64,000 bases of DNA, from assembly GCF_014212125.1 (NCBI RefSeq), contig NZ_JACJVP010000024.1, forward strand, positions 293,957 to 357,956, in the 5' to 3' direction. Numbering within the stretch: position 1 is the first letter of the stretch; every line of letters starts with the position of its first letter. The translations under genes were made by a program, and so were the position numbers. Source of the DNA: Cohnella nanjingensis. GTDB taxonomy: Bacteria; Bacillota; Bacilli; Paenibacillales; Paenibacillaceae. The notes beneath the pieces are model-generated. The model was not told the DNA's origin. It made no database searches and worked only from the letters and a program-made list of their open reading frames with translations. Of this stretch, positions 1 through 8,605 are shown one piece after another.

Positions 1-396
1 TTCGTTGATCTGCTGCGCGCCGCCCAGATTCGTGAACCGCCTCAACTGGGACCGGACGCGGGCGATCAGCTCCAGCGGGTTGAACGGCTTGGTGATATAG
101 TCGTCCGCGCCTACGTTCAATCCCATGATCTTGTCGTTGTCTTCGGATTTGGCCGACAGCATGATAATCGGAATATTTAAGTGCTCGCGAATTCGGAACG
201 TCGCTTGTACGCCATCCATCTCGGGCATCATGACGTCCATGAGGACCAGATGGATGTCTTGCTTGTCGAGAATCTCCAGCGCTTCCGCGCCGTTCGCGGC
301 CGTGAAGACGGACAGATTCTCGCTTTTCAAATAGATCGTGAGCGCTTCCCTGATCTCTAATTCGTCGTCGACGATCAGCACGTTGTACGGGGTCAT
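1..396 (-). CDS. Response regulator (OmpR/PhoB type), 3' part cut by window edge
   Basis: The visible 132 residues are a receiver domain: acidic pocket D10-D11, phospho-acceptor D54 in the LVLMDVMMPEMDG context, Ser81 and the conserved Lys103 (ITKPF). The sequence then runs into the linker that usually precedes a winged-helix DNA-binding domain, which lies outside the window. The ATG starts 5 bp after the stop codon of the upstream lipoprotein gene on the same strand, so the two are probably cotranscribed and translationally coupled. The OmpR subfamily is inferred from the 'GADDYITKPFNPLELIARVR' linker. The DNA-binding domain cannot be seen, and a cognate kinase would be expected beyond the window start. 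Confidence 0.85.
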   Translation of the reverse strand, partial: MTPYNVLIVDDELEIREALTIYLKSENLSVFTAANGAEALEILDKQDIHLVLMDVMMPEMDGVQATFRIREHLNIPIIMLSAKSEDNDKIMGLNVGADDYITKPFNPLELIARVRSQLRRFTNLGGAQQINE

Positions 397-401
397 CCTA
401 T

Positions 402-1370
402 TCACCTACAAATCCGTGATTCCGTTGCCCAGGCGGAGCGCCTTTTAATTTTTCCGTAGCGATGCCCAATTATACAACCCAGTATAACAAGGATCATATA
501 AAACGGCATATCCCGATCTATCGGCTTCCGCAGCTCCGACAGCAAGCTGGAGGGGGCGGCCTCCGCGTCCGTATAGAATCCGTAGACCCCCAATCGGCCG
601 AGCAAGCCCATGAATAGCGTGTTGTTCACGGTATGGACATAGCTCCTGGCACCGATGCGGTTCAGGCGATGAACGAGCGTCGGATTCCGCAGTATCCGGG
701 ATACGGGCATGGCCACGAAGGTAAAGGGCTTCTCCTTCACATAGGCGAGGATGTCGTCTTCCGAAGCGTTGGACTGATATAGAGAGTAGATTTTGTTCGG
801 AAAAGGATAGATCTTCATGACGGTATCGTACATCTCCGGGCTATAAATCTCCGGAATAATGCGCTGCAAAAGCGAAGGGTCTGCGGCATTCGCTTGGCTT
901 ACGAGATATTCGAATTGCCGCTTCACCTTCGACGTATCCGTTTCCTTCGTATCCGTGATCAGGCTGATATCCGGATAGCGCGCCAATAGTCGGATCAGAT
1001 CGTTCATATCCAGCGGGCGATACTTGCCCAATATCGGCGCCGTCTTGAATTCCGGGAGCGTCGGGGGTCGGCCGGGCGGGTCGGCCAGCCCGGGCTGCAT
1101 GCGTCCGGACCAATCGTGCCGCGCGGCCAGCTCCCCGTCCGAAGTGAGGATCAAGTCGGCTTCGAACAGGCGGTAACCCATGAGATAGCTATTCATAAAT
1201 GCCTCATAAGAGTTGGTATAGGAGAAGCCGTCAATGCCTCCAAGCGCATGAGCGATAAATGCACGGTCGTCCCCGCCGTTCGATTCGGCCGCAACGGCGC
1301 GCGTCTTCCATCCGCAACCGGCTAAGCAGAGTAGGATGAGGCAGATGATCAAGCCGCGTCTTCTGTTCAT
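402..1370 (-). CDS. GDPD-like lipoprotein (glycerophosphodiester phosphodiesterase family)
   Basis: 322 residues. Residues 1-19 form a lipoprotein signal with lipobox LAGC (Cys19), so the protein is probably anchored outside the membrane. The GDPD/PI-PLC pattern is visible: H41 in AHALGG (the family usually has AHRGG), the E70-x-D72 pair (FEADL) and H85 (ARHDW), followed by the barrel and a C-terminal hydrophobic stretch (FYMILVILGCIIG) near residue 300. The family hydrolyses glycerophosphodiesters with a divalent metal. The Arg of the first motif is replaced, so activity is not certain. A GGGGA ribosome binding site precedes the ATG. It lies directly upstream of the response regulator. Confidence 0.75.
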   Translation of the reverse strand: MNRRRGLIICLILLCLAGCGWKTRAVAAESNGGDDRAFIAHALGGIDGFSYTNSYEAFMNSYLMGYRLFEADLILTSDGELAARHDWSGRMQPGLADPPGRPPTLPEFKTAPILGKYRPLDMNDLIRLLARYPDISLITDTKETDTSKVKRQFEYLVSQANAADPSLLQRIIPEIYSPEMYDTVMKIYPFPNKIYSLYQSNASEDDILAYVKEKPFTFVAMPVSRILRNPTLVHRLNRIGARSYVHTVNNTLFMGLLGRLGVYGFYTDAEAAPSSLLSELRKPIDRDMPFYMILVILGCIIGHRYGKIKRRSAWATESRICR

Positions 1371-1569
1371 TTCTTTTCGTCGTCCCCTTTCTCGTTGCCT
1401 GCGTAGATATCGTAGCGCACGTTTTTGAACGGGAAGCGACGGAAAAACGAAAGAAATGATGAAGATTCATCTGGCCGCCCCGCATTTGTCATTGCCGTGA
1501 ACACGTGTTAATCTGGAGAGGAATTCCTTATTTATTTGCGTTTGGCGATTATTTTACGGAGGTGGATTT

Positions 1570-2586
1570 ATGAAAGCGTTATTTATCGGAGGGACGGGCA
1601 CGATCAGCTCGGCGATTACCAGGCAACTGCTGGAGCAAGGCTGCGAGCTCTATCTGTTGAACAGAGGCAACCGCAACGAGACTTTGCCGCCGGGCGCGAA
1701 GATCATTCAGGCCGACATCCGGGACGAGGCGCGCGTAGCGGAGCTGCTCGAGGGTCTGTCGTTCGACGTCGTCGCCGACTTCATCGCATTCGAGCCCGCG
1801 CAGCTCGAGAGAGACTATCGGCTCTTCAAGGACAAGACGAGACAATTCATTTTCATAAGCTCCGCCTCTGCCTACCAGACGCCGCTGTCCGACTACCGCA
1901 TCACTGAGGGGACGCCCTTGTCGAATCCTTACTGGGCGTACTCCCGCAACAAGATCGCCTGCGAAGACTATCTCCTGAAGCAGTACCGCGAGGAGGGCTT
2001 CCCGATCACGATCGTCCGGCCGAGCCATACGTACGACGAACGCACCATTCCGCTGGGCGTCCACGGCCGCAAAGGGACTTGGCAGGTCGCCAGACGGATG
2101 CTGGCCGACAAGCCCGTGATCATCCATGGGGACGGCACCTCCCTGTGGACGATGACGCACAACCGCGACTTCGCCAAGGGCTTCATCGGCCTCATGGGCA
2201 ACATCCATGCGATCGGCGAGTCGGTCCACATCACGTCGGACGAATCCGTCACGTGGAATCAGATCTACGAGGCCATCGCGGCCGCGCTCGGCGTGAAGCT
2301 CCAGGCCGTCCACGTCGCTTCCGAGTTCTTGGACGCGTGCAGCACCGAGGACTATAGGGGCGGATTGCTCGGGGACAAGGCCAATACGGTCGTCTTCGAC
2401 AACGCGAAGCTGAAGCGGCTCGTCCCAGACTTCGTCGCCACGACCCGACTCGATCAAGGGATTCGGGAGACGATCGCCTATATTCTGGCGCATCCGGAGC
2501 ATCAGACGGAGGATCCGGAGTTCGACCGCTGGTGCGACAAGGTGATCGAAGCGCTGGATCAGGCGCGGAAGTCCATCTTGGCGTAA
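1570..2586 (+). CDS. NAD(P)-dependent epimerase/dehydratase (extended SDR)
   Basis: 338 residues. The N-terminal Rossmann motif GGTGTIS (residues 7-13) and a YSRNK catalytic Y-x3-K near residue 125 place it in the extended/atypical SDR superfamily that acts on nucleotide sugars or similar substrates. An excellent GGAGGTGG ribosome binding site lies 4-5 bp before the ATG. The substrate cannot be read from the sequence. The DUF4037 gene follows 32 bp downstream, so the two may form a bicistronic unit. Confidence 0.85.
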   Translation: MKALFIGGTGTISSAITRQLLEQGCELYLLNRGNRNETLPPGAKIIQADIRDEARVAELLEGLSFDVVADFIAFEPAQLERDYRLFKDKTRQFIFISSASAYQTPLSDYRITEGTPLSNPYWAYSRNKIACEDYLLKQYREEGFPITIVRPSHTYDERTIPLGVHGRKGTWQVARRMLADKPVIIHGDGTSLWTMTHNRDFAKGFIGLMGNIHAIGESVHITSDESVTWNQIYEAIAAALGVKLQAVHVASEFLDACSTEDYRGGLLGDKANTVVFDNAKLKRLVPDFVATTRLDQGIRETIAYILAHPEHQTEDPEFDRWCDKVIEALDQARKSILA

Positions 2587-2618
2587 AACGGGGAAAGGTT
2601 ACAAGGGGATGACGGACA

Positions 2619-3683
2619 ATGGCATTTGTGAATGGCATCGAGCTGAGCCGTAGATTCCATGCGGAATGGATCGAGCCGCTCCTGTTCGGCCGATGGCCGC
2701 TGCTTCGCTATGCGTCGGCGCTGATCGGCCCAGGCAGCGAAGTGCTCGGATTCGATACCGAGATGTCGACGGATCACGATTGGGGTCCGCGCGTCTGCCT
2801 GTTCGTTCAGGAACGGGACGAGAGCCTGACCGACGAGATCGCACGGGCCTTGCGGGCGGGCCTGCCCGACCGCTTCCGCGGCTACCCGGTAGATCCGAAT
2901 CAATCCGTGGTGACGACGCTTCGGCAGTATGCGGGAGAGCGGCTTGCCGTCGATATCCGGCAGGAGCTGCAGCTCGTCGACTGGCTCGCCTTCCCTTCCC
3001 AGACCTTGGCGGAGCTGACGGGGGGAGCGGTATTCCGCGACGATACGGGCGAGCTGACGGCGCTGCGGCATCGGCTTCATGCTTATCCGCATGACGTCTG
3101 GCTGTATCTGATGGCGTCCACCTGGCAGCGAATCGGGCAAGAAGAACATCTGACACTGCGGTCGGGTTACGTGGGGGATGAACTCGGCTCCAGCCTCATC
3201 GCCTCGAGGATCGTCGCCGATATGATGAATCTTTGTTTTCTGATGGAGCGCCGGTATGCCCCTTATCCGAAATGGTTCGGAACGGCGTTCAAGGGAATTG
3301 AAGCCGCGGACGAACTGCTGCCGCTGTTGACCGAGGTTCAGTCGGCCCACGCATGGAGAGCGCGGGAAGCCGCGTTAAGCCAGGCGTATGCGTGCGTCGC
3401 GCGCCTGCACAACCGGCTGGGGATCACCGCGGCCATGCCGGAGGAGACCGCCGCATTCTATGACCGCCCGTTCCAGGTCATCCGGGGCGAGACTTTTGCC
3501 CGAGCGATCGCGGGCGCCATTGCGGACCCGGTCATGCGCAAGCTGTCCGAGCGGCGCTTGATTGGCGGGATCGATCAGATTACGGACAACACCGACTTTC
3601 GGGCGATCCACCAGGGGACTTGGCGCGAAGGAGCGTCGAGGCGGAACGCGATTCGGATCTTATACGACGAACTGTTGAGGTAG
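2619..3683 (+). CDS. DUF4037 domain protein (nucleotidyltransferase-like)
   Basis: 354 residues resembling the DUF4037 family, whose N-terminus is a nucleotidyltransferase-like fold. The segment GFDTEMSTDHDWGPRV near residues 45-60 carries the acidic/His cluster typical of the family, and a helical C-terminal half follows. The start ATG is 32 bp after the epimerase stop with GGGGATGA just upstream. The biochemical role is unknown in the family, and co-location with the SDR gives no specific hint. Confidence 0.75.
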   Translation: MAFVNGIELSRRFHAEWIEPLLFGRWPLLRYASALIGPGSEVLGFDTEMSTDHDWGPRVCLFVQERDESLTDEIARALRAGLPDRFRGYPVDPNQSVVTTLRQYAGERLAVDIRQELQLVDWLAFPSQTLAELTGGAVFRDDTGELTALRHRLHAYPHDVWLYLMASTWQRIGQEEHLTLRSGYVGDELGSSLIASRIVADMMNLCFLMERRYAPYPKWFGTAFKGIEAADELLPLLTEVQSAHAWRAREAALSQAYACVARLHNRLGITAAMPEETAAFYDRPFQVIRGETFARAIAGAIADPVMRKLSERRLIGGIDQITDNTDFRAIHQGTWREGASRRNAIRILYDELLR

Positions 3684-4140
3684 ACGCCATCGGTTCGGGG
3701 AAACGCAGAACGGGATGGAGCGGCGAGAAGCGGCTTCATCCCGTTTTGATGTTGGGCCCCTGTCGAACGCAGCCCGCCGTACCGGATCCGATCGTTCGGG
3801 TGGCTTACGCTTTCTGAATCGCGAGCGTCGGCGCGGCCCTGGCGTGAACGCGCGGAACGATGGGCCGACGGTGCCTATCTGGAGCCGGATCGGGAATTCT
3901 GCTATCCGTGCCTGGAGGCCGTCAAGCGCGCGCTCGACGAGCATCGTCTTCAAGAGGAAGGGGCGACTAGCGAATCGTTATTCGTCCTTGCCGCGGTGGA
4001 GGCGAATGGCTAAGCCGGGATAGGCCGACGCGATCCGGTTCTGCGTCTCCTCCCGTGCCCGGTGGTCGAAGGGCGCATTGCCCAAACCGGAATTTGCCCG
4101 GAAGACGAAGAATTGGTATTTTCTAGAGAGGAGGTGGGGA
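3684..4140. other. Intergenic stretch with decayed coding remnants
   Basis: No intact gene. On the plus strand, a start-less open frame reaches a stop at 4013; its last 55 codons (from 3846) read like real protein (ERAERWADGAYLEPDREF then CYPCLEAVKRALDEH). On the minus strand, a start-less frame ending at 3978 reads YQFFVFRANSGLGNAPFD then HRAREETQNRIASAYPG. Neither has a usable start, and they overlap tail to tail by 36 nt. They look like the surviving C-termini of two genes whose 5' parts have been lost. The parent families were not recognised. Confidence 0.3.
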
Positions 4141-5130
4141 GTGGTGCGAGAGAATTCCGATATTCATCAGAACTTCAATGGGCTGTTCGACGGACTCCAG
4201 ATGCGCAGGAAGGCTGAGAACCGGACAGAGCGGATGGGGCTCCGCCCGCACCTTGGCGAGGGGACCATTCACCGCTTGGTGCCGCGCGTCGATCTCGGAA
4301 TGGCCATCGCCGACTTCAAGCTGCGCCGGGATCGAGAGGTACATCTTCGCACGGAGACGCCTATGGTGGAGCTAAGCTATTGCCTGCACGGCGCGAGGGA
4401 GATTCAAGTCTCCGGCGCCCGCTATCAGGTGGCTGCCGGCAGCTACGCCCTGCAATTCGTCAATCCCGCGAGCGCCCGGATGCATTTCGGCGAGGATCAG
4501 CACATTCGAATGCTGAGCATCGCGATTCCCGTGGCCACCTTCCACCGGTTTATGGAGGCGACTGACGGGAGCCGGGAGGCTGACTTCAACCGCATCATCG
4601 GGTCGCAGCCCTACCGCCTATACCGGGAGACCATCGATCCGACGGCAACCGTCCTCTTGAGGCAGATGACGCAAGCGATCGATCGCGGAGGTATCCGGAA
4701 TCTGGAGGTCGAGAGCCGAATGCTGGAGCTGATGTCCGCTGCCTTTAGCTCCTTGCTGCAGGAGAGCAGACTTTCCTCCGCCAAGCTGTCGCGAACCGAC
4801 CGCTCCAAGATCGAACGCGCGCGAGAGATCGTGCTGGCGAAGATGGCGGATCCGCCATCGCTCTTGGAGCTGTCCCGGCAGATCGGCTTGAACGACTACA
4901 AGCTCAAGATCGGCTTCAAGGAAATATACGGCCATACCGTCTTCGGATACTTGAGGGACCAACGCCTGGAGAAAGCGTACCGTCTGCTCCAGGAGGGGGA
5001 AGGCAGCGTCCTTGAGGTGTCCTATGCGGTGGGCTATTCGAATCCCAGTTATTTTGCGGAAGCCTTCCGGGACAAATATGGCGTCAACCCCGGAGAATTG
5101 CTGCGGCGGACGTCCCGCTCTGCGCGCTAA
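4141..5130 (+). CDS. AraC family transcriptional regulator
   Basis: About 329 residues from GTG 4141. AGGAGG at 4129-4134 lies 6 bp before this GTG and 9 bp before an in-frame GTG at 4144; an upstream ATG at 4078 has no ribosome binding site. The N-terminal half is a cupin-like sensory domain (MVELSYCLHGAREIQVSG). The C-terminal 100 residues form the double helix-turn-helix of AraC/XylS proteins (LLELSRQIGLNDYKLKIGF and VSYAVGYSNPSYFAEAFR). It resembles siderophore-responsive PchR-type regulators in layout, but that is only inference. A terminator follows immediately. Confidence 0.85.
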   Translation: MVRENSDIHQNFNGLFDGLQMRRKAENRTERMGLRPHLGEGTIHRLVPRVDLGMAIADFKLRRDREVHLRTETPMVELSYCLHGAREIQVSGARYQVAAGSYALQFVNPASARMHFGEDQHIRMLSIAIPVATFHRFMEATDGSREADFNRIIGSQPYRLYRETIDPTATVLLRQMTQAIDRGGIRNLEVESRMLELMSAAFSSLLQESRLSSAKLSRTDRSKIERAREIVLAKMADPPSLLELSRQIGLNDYKLKIGFKEIYGHTVFGYLRDQRLEKAYRLLQEGEGSVLEVSYAVGYSNPSYFAEAFRDKYGVNPGELLRRTSRSAR

Positions 5131-5153
5131 CCGTTCCTCGGAGCGGTTTTTTT
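5129..5153 (+). terminator. Rho-independent terminator after the AraC gene
   Basis: Stem AACCG-N-TCC pairing with GGA-N-CGGTT around a 2-nt loop, followed by seven T residues. It overlaps the stop codon of the AraC gene. Confidence 0.7.
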
Positions 5154-5267
5154 GCGCCGCAATTGCGAGATTCGTCCCGCTAACCGTCTCCAGGCTCCGC
5201 CTGCCGGTAGAGCGCCTGCGCGAGGAAGTGCTACGCTTGGCGCATCTGAAGGAGAGGAGAGAGGCGC

Positions 5268-5927
5268 ATGACGGAACTCCAAGGATCGACGCTGCAAGAA
5301 GAATTGAAAGCCGTGGAGAAGTATGGCAAGGAGGTTCTCCCCAAGATAGCCCAAGCAGCCATTGAGCAATCGATAGAAACGCTTCGGGAATCGGGGAGCG
5401 CGCAGGGGTTGGGCGTGGGAGATTCGGCTCCCGACTTTACCTTGGCGAATCAAGCGGGCAACGCCGTCACGCTGTCCGAGGAGTTGGCCAAGGGGCCCGT
5501 GATTCTCACCTTTTACCGGGGGGCGTGGTGTCCGTTCTGCAACCTGGAGCTGAGGGCGTATCAACGTATCCTGGGACGTATTCAGGTGTCGGGCGCCCAG
5601 CTCCTCGCAATCAGTCCGCAGACGCCGGATCGCTCGCTGACCGCGCAAGAGAAGAACGAGCTGGGCTACCACGTGCTAAGCGATATCGGGAATCGGACGG
5701 CGGAGCGGTACAAGCTGAAGTTCAAGCTCCCGGATGCGCTGCATGACATTTATCGTTCGCTCGGCTTCGCTCTCGACGCGTACAACGGAGACGATACTTG
5801 GGAGCTGCCCGTGCCGGCCACCTATGTCATTGGCCGCCAGGGAAGGACCGAACTGGCGAGCGTGGACCCGGATTATCGCACGCGGCTGGAGCCGAGCGAA
5901 GTCTTGAATGTCCTGCAATCCTTGTAG
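5268..5927 (+). CDS. Peroxiredoxin-like thiol protein (AhpC/TSA family)
   Basis: 219 residues. A helical N-terminal extension of about 45 residues precedes the thioredoxin-fold AhpC/TSA domain. GDSAPDFTLANQAG is the usual domain start, and RGAWCPFCNLEL (C88 and C91) supplies a CxxC peroxidatic/resolving pair. Members of this 'peroxiredoxin-like' group are thought to reduce peroxides with thioredoxin-type partners. The start ATG follows GGAGAGGAGAG. The gene is monocistronic between two terminators. Confidence 0.85.
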   Translation: MTELQGSTLQEELKAVEKYGKEVLPKIAQAAIEQSIETLRESGSAQGLGVGDSAPDFTLANQAGNAVTLSEELAKGPVILTFYRGAWCPFCNLELRAYQRILGRIQVSGAQLLAISPQTPDRSLTAQEKNELGYHVLSDIGNRTAERYKLKFKLPDALHDIYRSLGFALDAYNGDDTWELPVPATYVIGRQGRTELASVDPDYRTRLEPSEVLNVLQSL

Positions 5928-5965
5928 ATCGGCAATCGGCAATCGGCAGTCATACGTGAAGACCG

Positions 5966-5997
5966 AATTCCTTGGGCGGTTTGCCCAAGGAATTTTT
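5966..5997 (+). terminator. Rho-independent terminator after the peroxiredoxin gene
   Basis: Perfect 12-bp stem AATTCCTTGGGC / GCCCAAGGAATT with a GGTTT loop and a T run. A short triplet of ATCGGCA direct repeats (5930-5952) lies between the stop codon and this hairpin. Confidence 0.85.
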
Positions 5998-6063
5998 GAC
6001 GTCCGCATGGACAGAGAGGGTGTATAATAGGACGAGATGTTGCTAACGAAAGGCGGTTGCCGC

Positions 6064-6588
6064 ATGAAGAGAATTGCTATCGATATGGACGAGGTTGTCG
6101 CGGACTTTAATCTCAAGCACCTGCACGTGTTCAATCGCGATTACAATGACAATGTCACGTTGGACGACCTGATGGGGTGCCATCTCCGGGATCTGCGTCC
6201 CCACTTGATTCAGGAGATTCGAAGCTACCTGGACGATCCGACCTTCTTCCGCGACCTGGACGTTATGAAGGACAGCCAGGAAGTCATTCGGGCGCTCAGC
6301 GAACATTACGAGATCTTCATCACGACCGCGGCCATGGAGGTTCCAGCTTCCTTCACCGCCAAGTACGAATGGCTCAAGGAGCACTTCGGCTTCCTCGACG
6401 AGATGAACTTCGTGTTCTGCGGGGACAAGAGCATCATTCAAGCCGATTATCTCATCGACGATAACGCGCGGCACTTCAAGCGCTTCTCCGGCCAGGGCAT
6501 CCTGTTCACGTCGCCGCACAACGTCAACGAGACCGGCTACGTCCGGGTGAACAGCTGGCTGGAAGTACGGGATTACTTTCTGAGATGA
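6064..6588 (+). CDS. 5'(3')-deoxyribonucleotidase (HAD superfamily)
   Basis: 174 residues starting MKRIAIDMDEVVADF: the HAD motif I DxD (D7, D9) of bacterial 5'(3')-deoxyribonucleotidases (NT5C type). Motif II (ITTAAME) and the acidic motif IV (DYLIDDNARHF) are also present. The family dephosphorylates (deoxy)nucleoside monophosphates in the cytosol with Mg2+. The ATG at 6064 is chosen because an AAAGGCGG ribosome binding site precedes it; an upstream ATG at 6037 would add nine unlikely residues. A TATAAT at 6023-6028 is a plausible -10 box. Confidence 0.85.
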   Translation: MKRIAIDMDEVVADFNLKHLHVFNRDYNDNVTLDDLMGCHLRDLRPHLIQEIRSYLDDPTFFRDLDVMKDSQEVIRALSEHYEIFITTAAMEVPASFTAKYEWLKEHFGFLDEMNFVFCGDKSIIQADYLIDDNARHFKRFSGQGILFTSPHNVNETGYVRVNSWLEVRDYFLR

Positions 6589-6763
6589 TCGTCGGGCTCG
6601 ACAAAGCTTGATGGACGTCAGGACTGGGACTTTGGACAGGCGTTCAAGTTTCCGTTCGGCTTCTTCGATCACCTTCATCGTGCGCCCCGCCGCGGCGCAC
6701 AGCCGTCGAGAACTTCAGATACGTCGTTTTTTCCGCATTGGATACGTTCGCGCAACTACGAGA

Positions 6764-6788
6764 GGCTGCCCGCTCCGGGCGGCCTTTT
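6764..6788 (+). terminator. Probable Rho-independent terminator
   Basis: GGCTGCCCG / CGGGCGGCC stem with a 3-nt loop and one G-T wobble, followed by TTTT. It lies about 175 bp after the nucleotidase stop. Confidence 0.5.
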
Positions 6789-6817
6789 GGGTATTTTCTC
6801 CCGAAAAAACGAGACTT

Positions 6818-6845
6818 TTGAACCGGAATAACGTTAATATACAAT
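6818..6845 (+). promoter_or_regulatory. Possible sigma-A promoter of the 7-11 kb operon
   Basis: TTGAAC and TACAAT separated by 16 bp, just downstream of the putative terminator and about 150 bp upstream of the first membrane/zinc-ribbon gene. It is the best promoter-like pair in the region. Confidence 0.35.
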
Positions 6846-6997
6846 GTCCCCTATTGGAGGAAAAACTTTCTTGCCTGTAGAATGTTACTAGAGCTCGAAA
6901 ATTGTCATTTGTGCGGGGCTGGCTGGTCTCCTCGCCATCGCCTGCCGATACATAGAATGCCGGACAACGCGAACATATCAAAAAAGGATGAAAGCCG

Positions 6998-7777
6998 ATG
7001 CGGGAACAACTCGATGCCGCTATAGATAGGAAGGTCGGAAACTGGCTGGGGTGGCAGATGTTCTATGTGATCCTATACCCGATCGCCCTTCTGCAGATCC
7101 CGTTGTTTTGGATTCGCTTCGCGAGGCATGAATATTTGCGAGGCCAGAATTTCGGCATTCTGATGATCCACTTTTTAGCGCTTGCCTTTCTATCCCTCAT
7201 CGGCATCATCGTGGCGGCGTTTACCGACGTCTGGGGCTTCACGGTCATCGATTTTGTCATTCTGGGCTTGCCTTGCTTGGTGCTCGGGCTCGTATTCGCA
7301 GGCTTCTACGGCTCCATCAACAACCGCAAGCTCGCGCTGCTCGAGCGGTATCATGCGCTGGCCATGGACGAGAACTATACGCACGTAGGCGAGATTGCCG
7401 CCCAGATGGGCCGATCGGTGACCGCTGCCGCGCTAGCGCTGAATTTCATGAATGAATACGGCGTTCTGCCCTACTACGTGGACGAAGCGACCGGGGAATT
7501 GATTCACGACGAGGAATACGAGGAGCTAGCCGAAGAAGACGAAGACGAAGAAGAGGAAGAGGAAGAGGACGAGGAATGGGACGAGGAGGAGACGGAGGGC
7601 GAGGCTGAGGTCGAGGTTGAGTATGAAGACGACGAAGAAGACGTGGATGTCGTAGACGACGGGCCCCTGACCATCGAATGCGCCGGCTGCGGCTCCAAGG
7701 CGCAGATCTACCGCGGCCAGGCGGCGACGTGCGAATACTGCGCCACCCCGCTCAGCTGGCCCGCCCGAGTCTCCTAA
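6998..7777 (+). CDS. Membrane protein with acidic linker and C-terminal zinc ribbon (paralogue 1)
   Basis: 259 residues. A short amphipathic N-terminus (MREQLDAAIDRKVGNWLGW) is followed by three or so hydrophobic segments up to residue 105, then a soluble helical part (ENYTHVGEIAAQMGRSVTAA) that resembles a small helix-turn-helix-like module. Next comes a run of about 55 almost purely Asp/Glu residues (175-225), and finally a CxxC-x16-CxxC zinc ribbon (ECAGCGSK, CEYCATPLSW). It is the first of three tandem paralogues. Function is unknown; location in the membrane with a cytoplasmic zinc ribbon is inferred. The acidic insert is absent from the two sister genes. Confidence 0.75.
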   Translation: MREQLDAAIDRKVGNWLGWQMFYVILYPIALLQIPLFWIRFARHEYLRGQNFGILMIHFLALAFLSLIGIIVAAFTDVWGFTVIDFVILGLPCLVLGLVFAGFYGSINNRKLALLERYHALAMDENYTHVGEIAAQMGRSVTAAALALNFMNEYGVLPYYVDEATGELIHDEEYEELAEEDEDEEEEEEEDEEWDEEETEGEAEVEVEYEDDEEDVDVVDDGPLTIECAGCGSKAQIYRGQAATCEYCATPLSWPARVS

Positions 7778-7830
7778 GCACTGGCAGGCTTGATCACATC
7801 ATTTGATACAGAAGAAGGAGATGACCGATC

Positions 7831-8550
7831 TTGCGGGAGAATCTGAAAAAGGCGATGTCCAAACAAGTAGGAAGCTGGCTGAATTGGCAGCTTATCCTCG
7901 TTATCGCATATCCGTTGTCGCTCTTGCAGATTGTCTTGTTCTGGATTCGATTCGCGAGATTCGAGTATCTCCGGTCCATGAACGTTTTTATCGTGGCGCT
8001 TCACTTCTACGTGATTACTTTTTACTGTATCGTAGCGATGATCATCACGACGGCAACCGACGGCAAGGACGACAATCCGGCGAGAGACGGCTTCCTATTC
8101 CTAGGTATCTTTTTTGCGGTCATCGCCCTCATCTTCCATTGGATCTATAAAGCGGTGAACGACCGGAAGCTGGAACTGCTCGATACGTACTACCAGCTGG
8201 CGATGCATCCTTCCTATACGAACGTGAACCAGATCGCCGTCTATACGGGCCGATCGCCGGCCGCCGTCGTCCTGGCCCTGCAGTTCATGAATCAATACGG
8301 CCTATTGCCGGTGCTGGCGAATGAAGCGACCGGCGAGCTCTTCTACGACGAACGCTATCAGGAGGCGGCTCCTCCGGAAGAGGAATGGCAGGATACACAG
8401 CCGCATGCCGAAGCGCAGACCGTCTCCGACAACGGCCCCCTCACCGTCGAGTGCGCCGGCTGCGGCTCCAAGGCGCAGATCTACAGGGACAGGCCGGCCG
8501 TATGCGAGTACTGCGCCACGCCGCTGAGCTGGCCCGCCCAGGTCTCTTAG
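7831..8550 (+). CDS. Membrane protein with C-terminal zinc ribbon (paralogue 2)
   Basis: 239 residues, clearly homologous to the preceding gene over its whole length: the same NWQLILVIAYPLSLLQ start, WIRFARFEYLR, NDRKLELLDTYYQLAM, SYTNVNQIAVYTGRSPAAV and the terminal ECAGCGSKAQIYRDRPAVCEYC ribbon. The start is TTG at 7831 behind GAAGGAG. It lacks the long acidic run and has a shorter linker instead. The 53-bp gap from paralogue 1 and identical orientation indicate one operon. Confidence 0.75.
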   Translation: MRENLKKAMSKQVGSWLNWQLILVIAYPLSLLQIVLFWIRFARFEYLRSMNVFIVALHFYVITFYCIVAMIITTATDGKDDNPARDGFLFLGIFFAVIALIFHWIYKAVNDRKLELLDTYYQLAMHPSYTNVNQIAVYTGRSPAAVVLALQFMNQYGLLPVLANEATGELFYDERYQEAAPPEEEWQDTQPHAEAQTVSDNGPLTVECAGCGSKAQIYRDRPAVCEYCATPLSWPAQVS

Positions 8551-8605
8551 GTCCTAGCTTGGGACAAACGTACTTATTTCACGCCGAAGAAGGAGAGAAC
8601 CGGGA

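Larger units (their letters stand above)
6589..6997. other. Intergenic region upstream of the membrane/zinc-ribbon operon
   Basis: No open frame here looks coding. It holds a G/C hairpin with a T run and a plausible promoter (listed separately), and a GGAGG sequence near 6855 not followed by a convincing gene. Confidence 0.4.

Noticed and set aside
4078..4140. Upstream ATG of the AraC gene
   Set aside because: No ribosome binding site. The AGGAGG at 4129-4134 points to the GTG codons at 4141/4144.
5996..6028. Promoter TTGACG...TATAAT before the nucleotidase
   Set aside because: The spacer is 21 bp, too long for sigma-A. Only the -10 box is kept as a possibility.
6608..6880. 90-codon ORF in the gap before the membrane/zinc-ribbon operon
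   Set aside because: Arg/Ser-rich, no ribosome binding site, and it spans a probable terminator and promoter.
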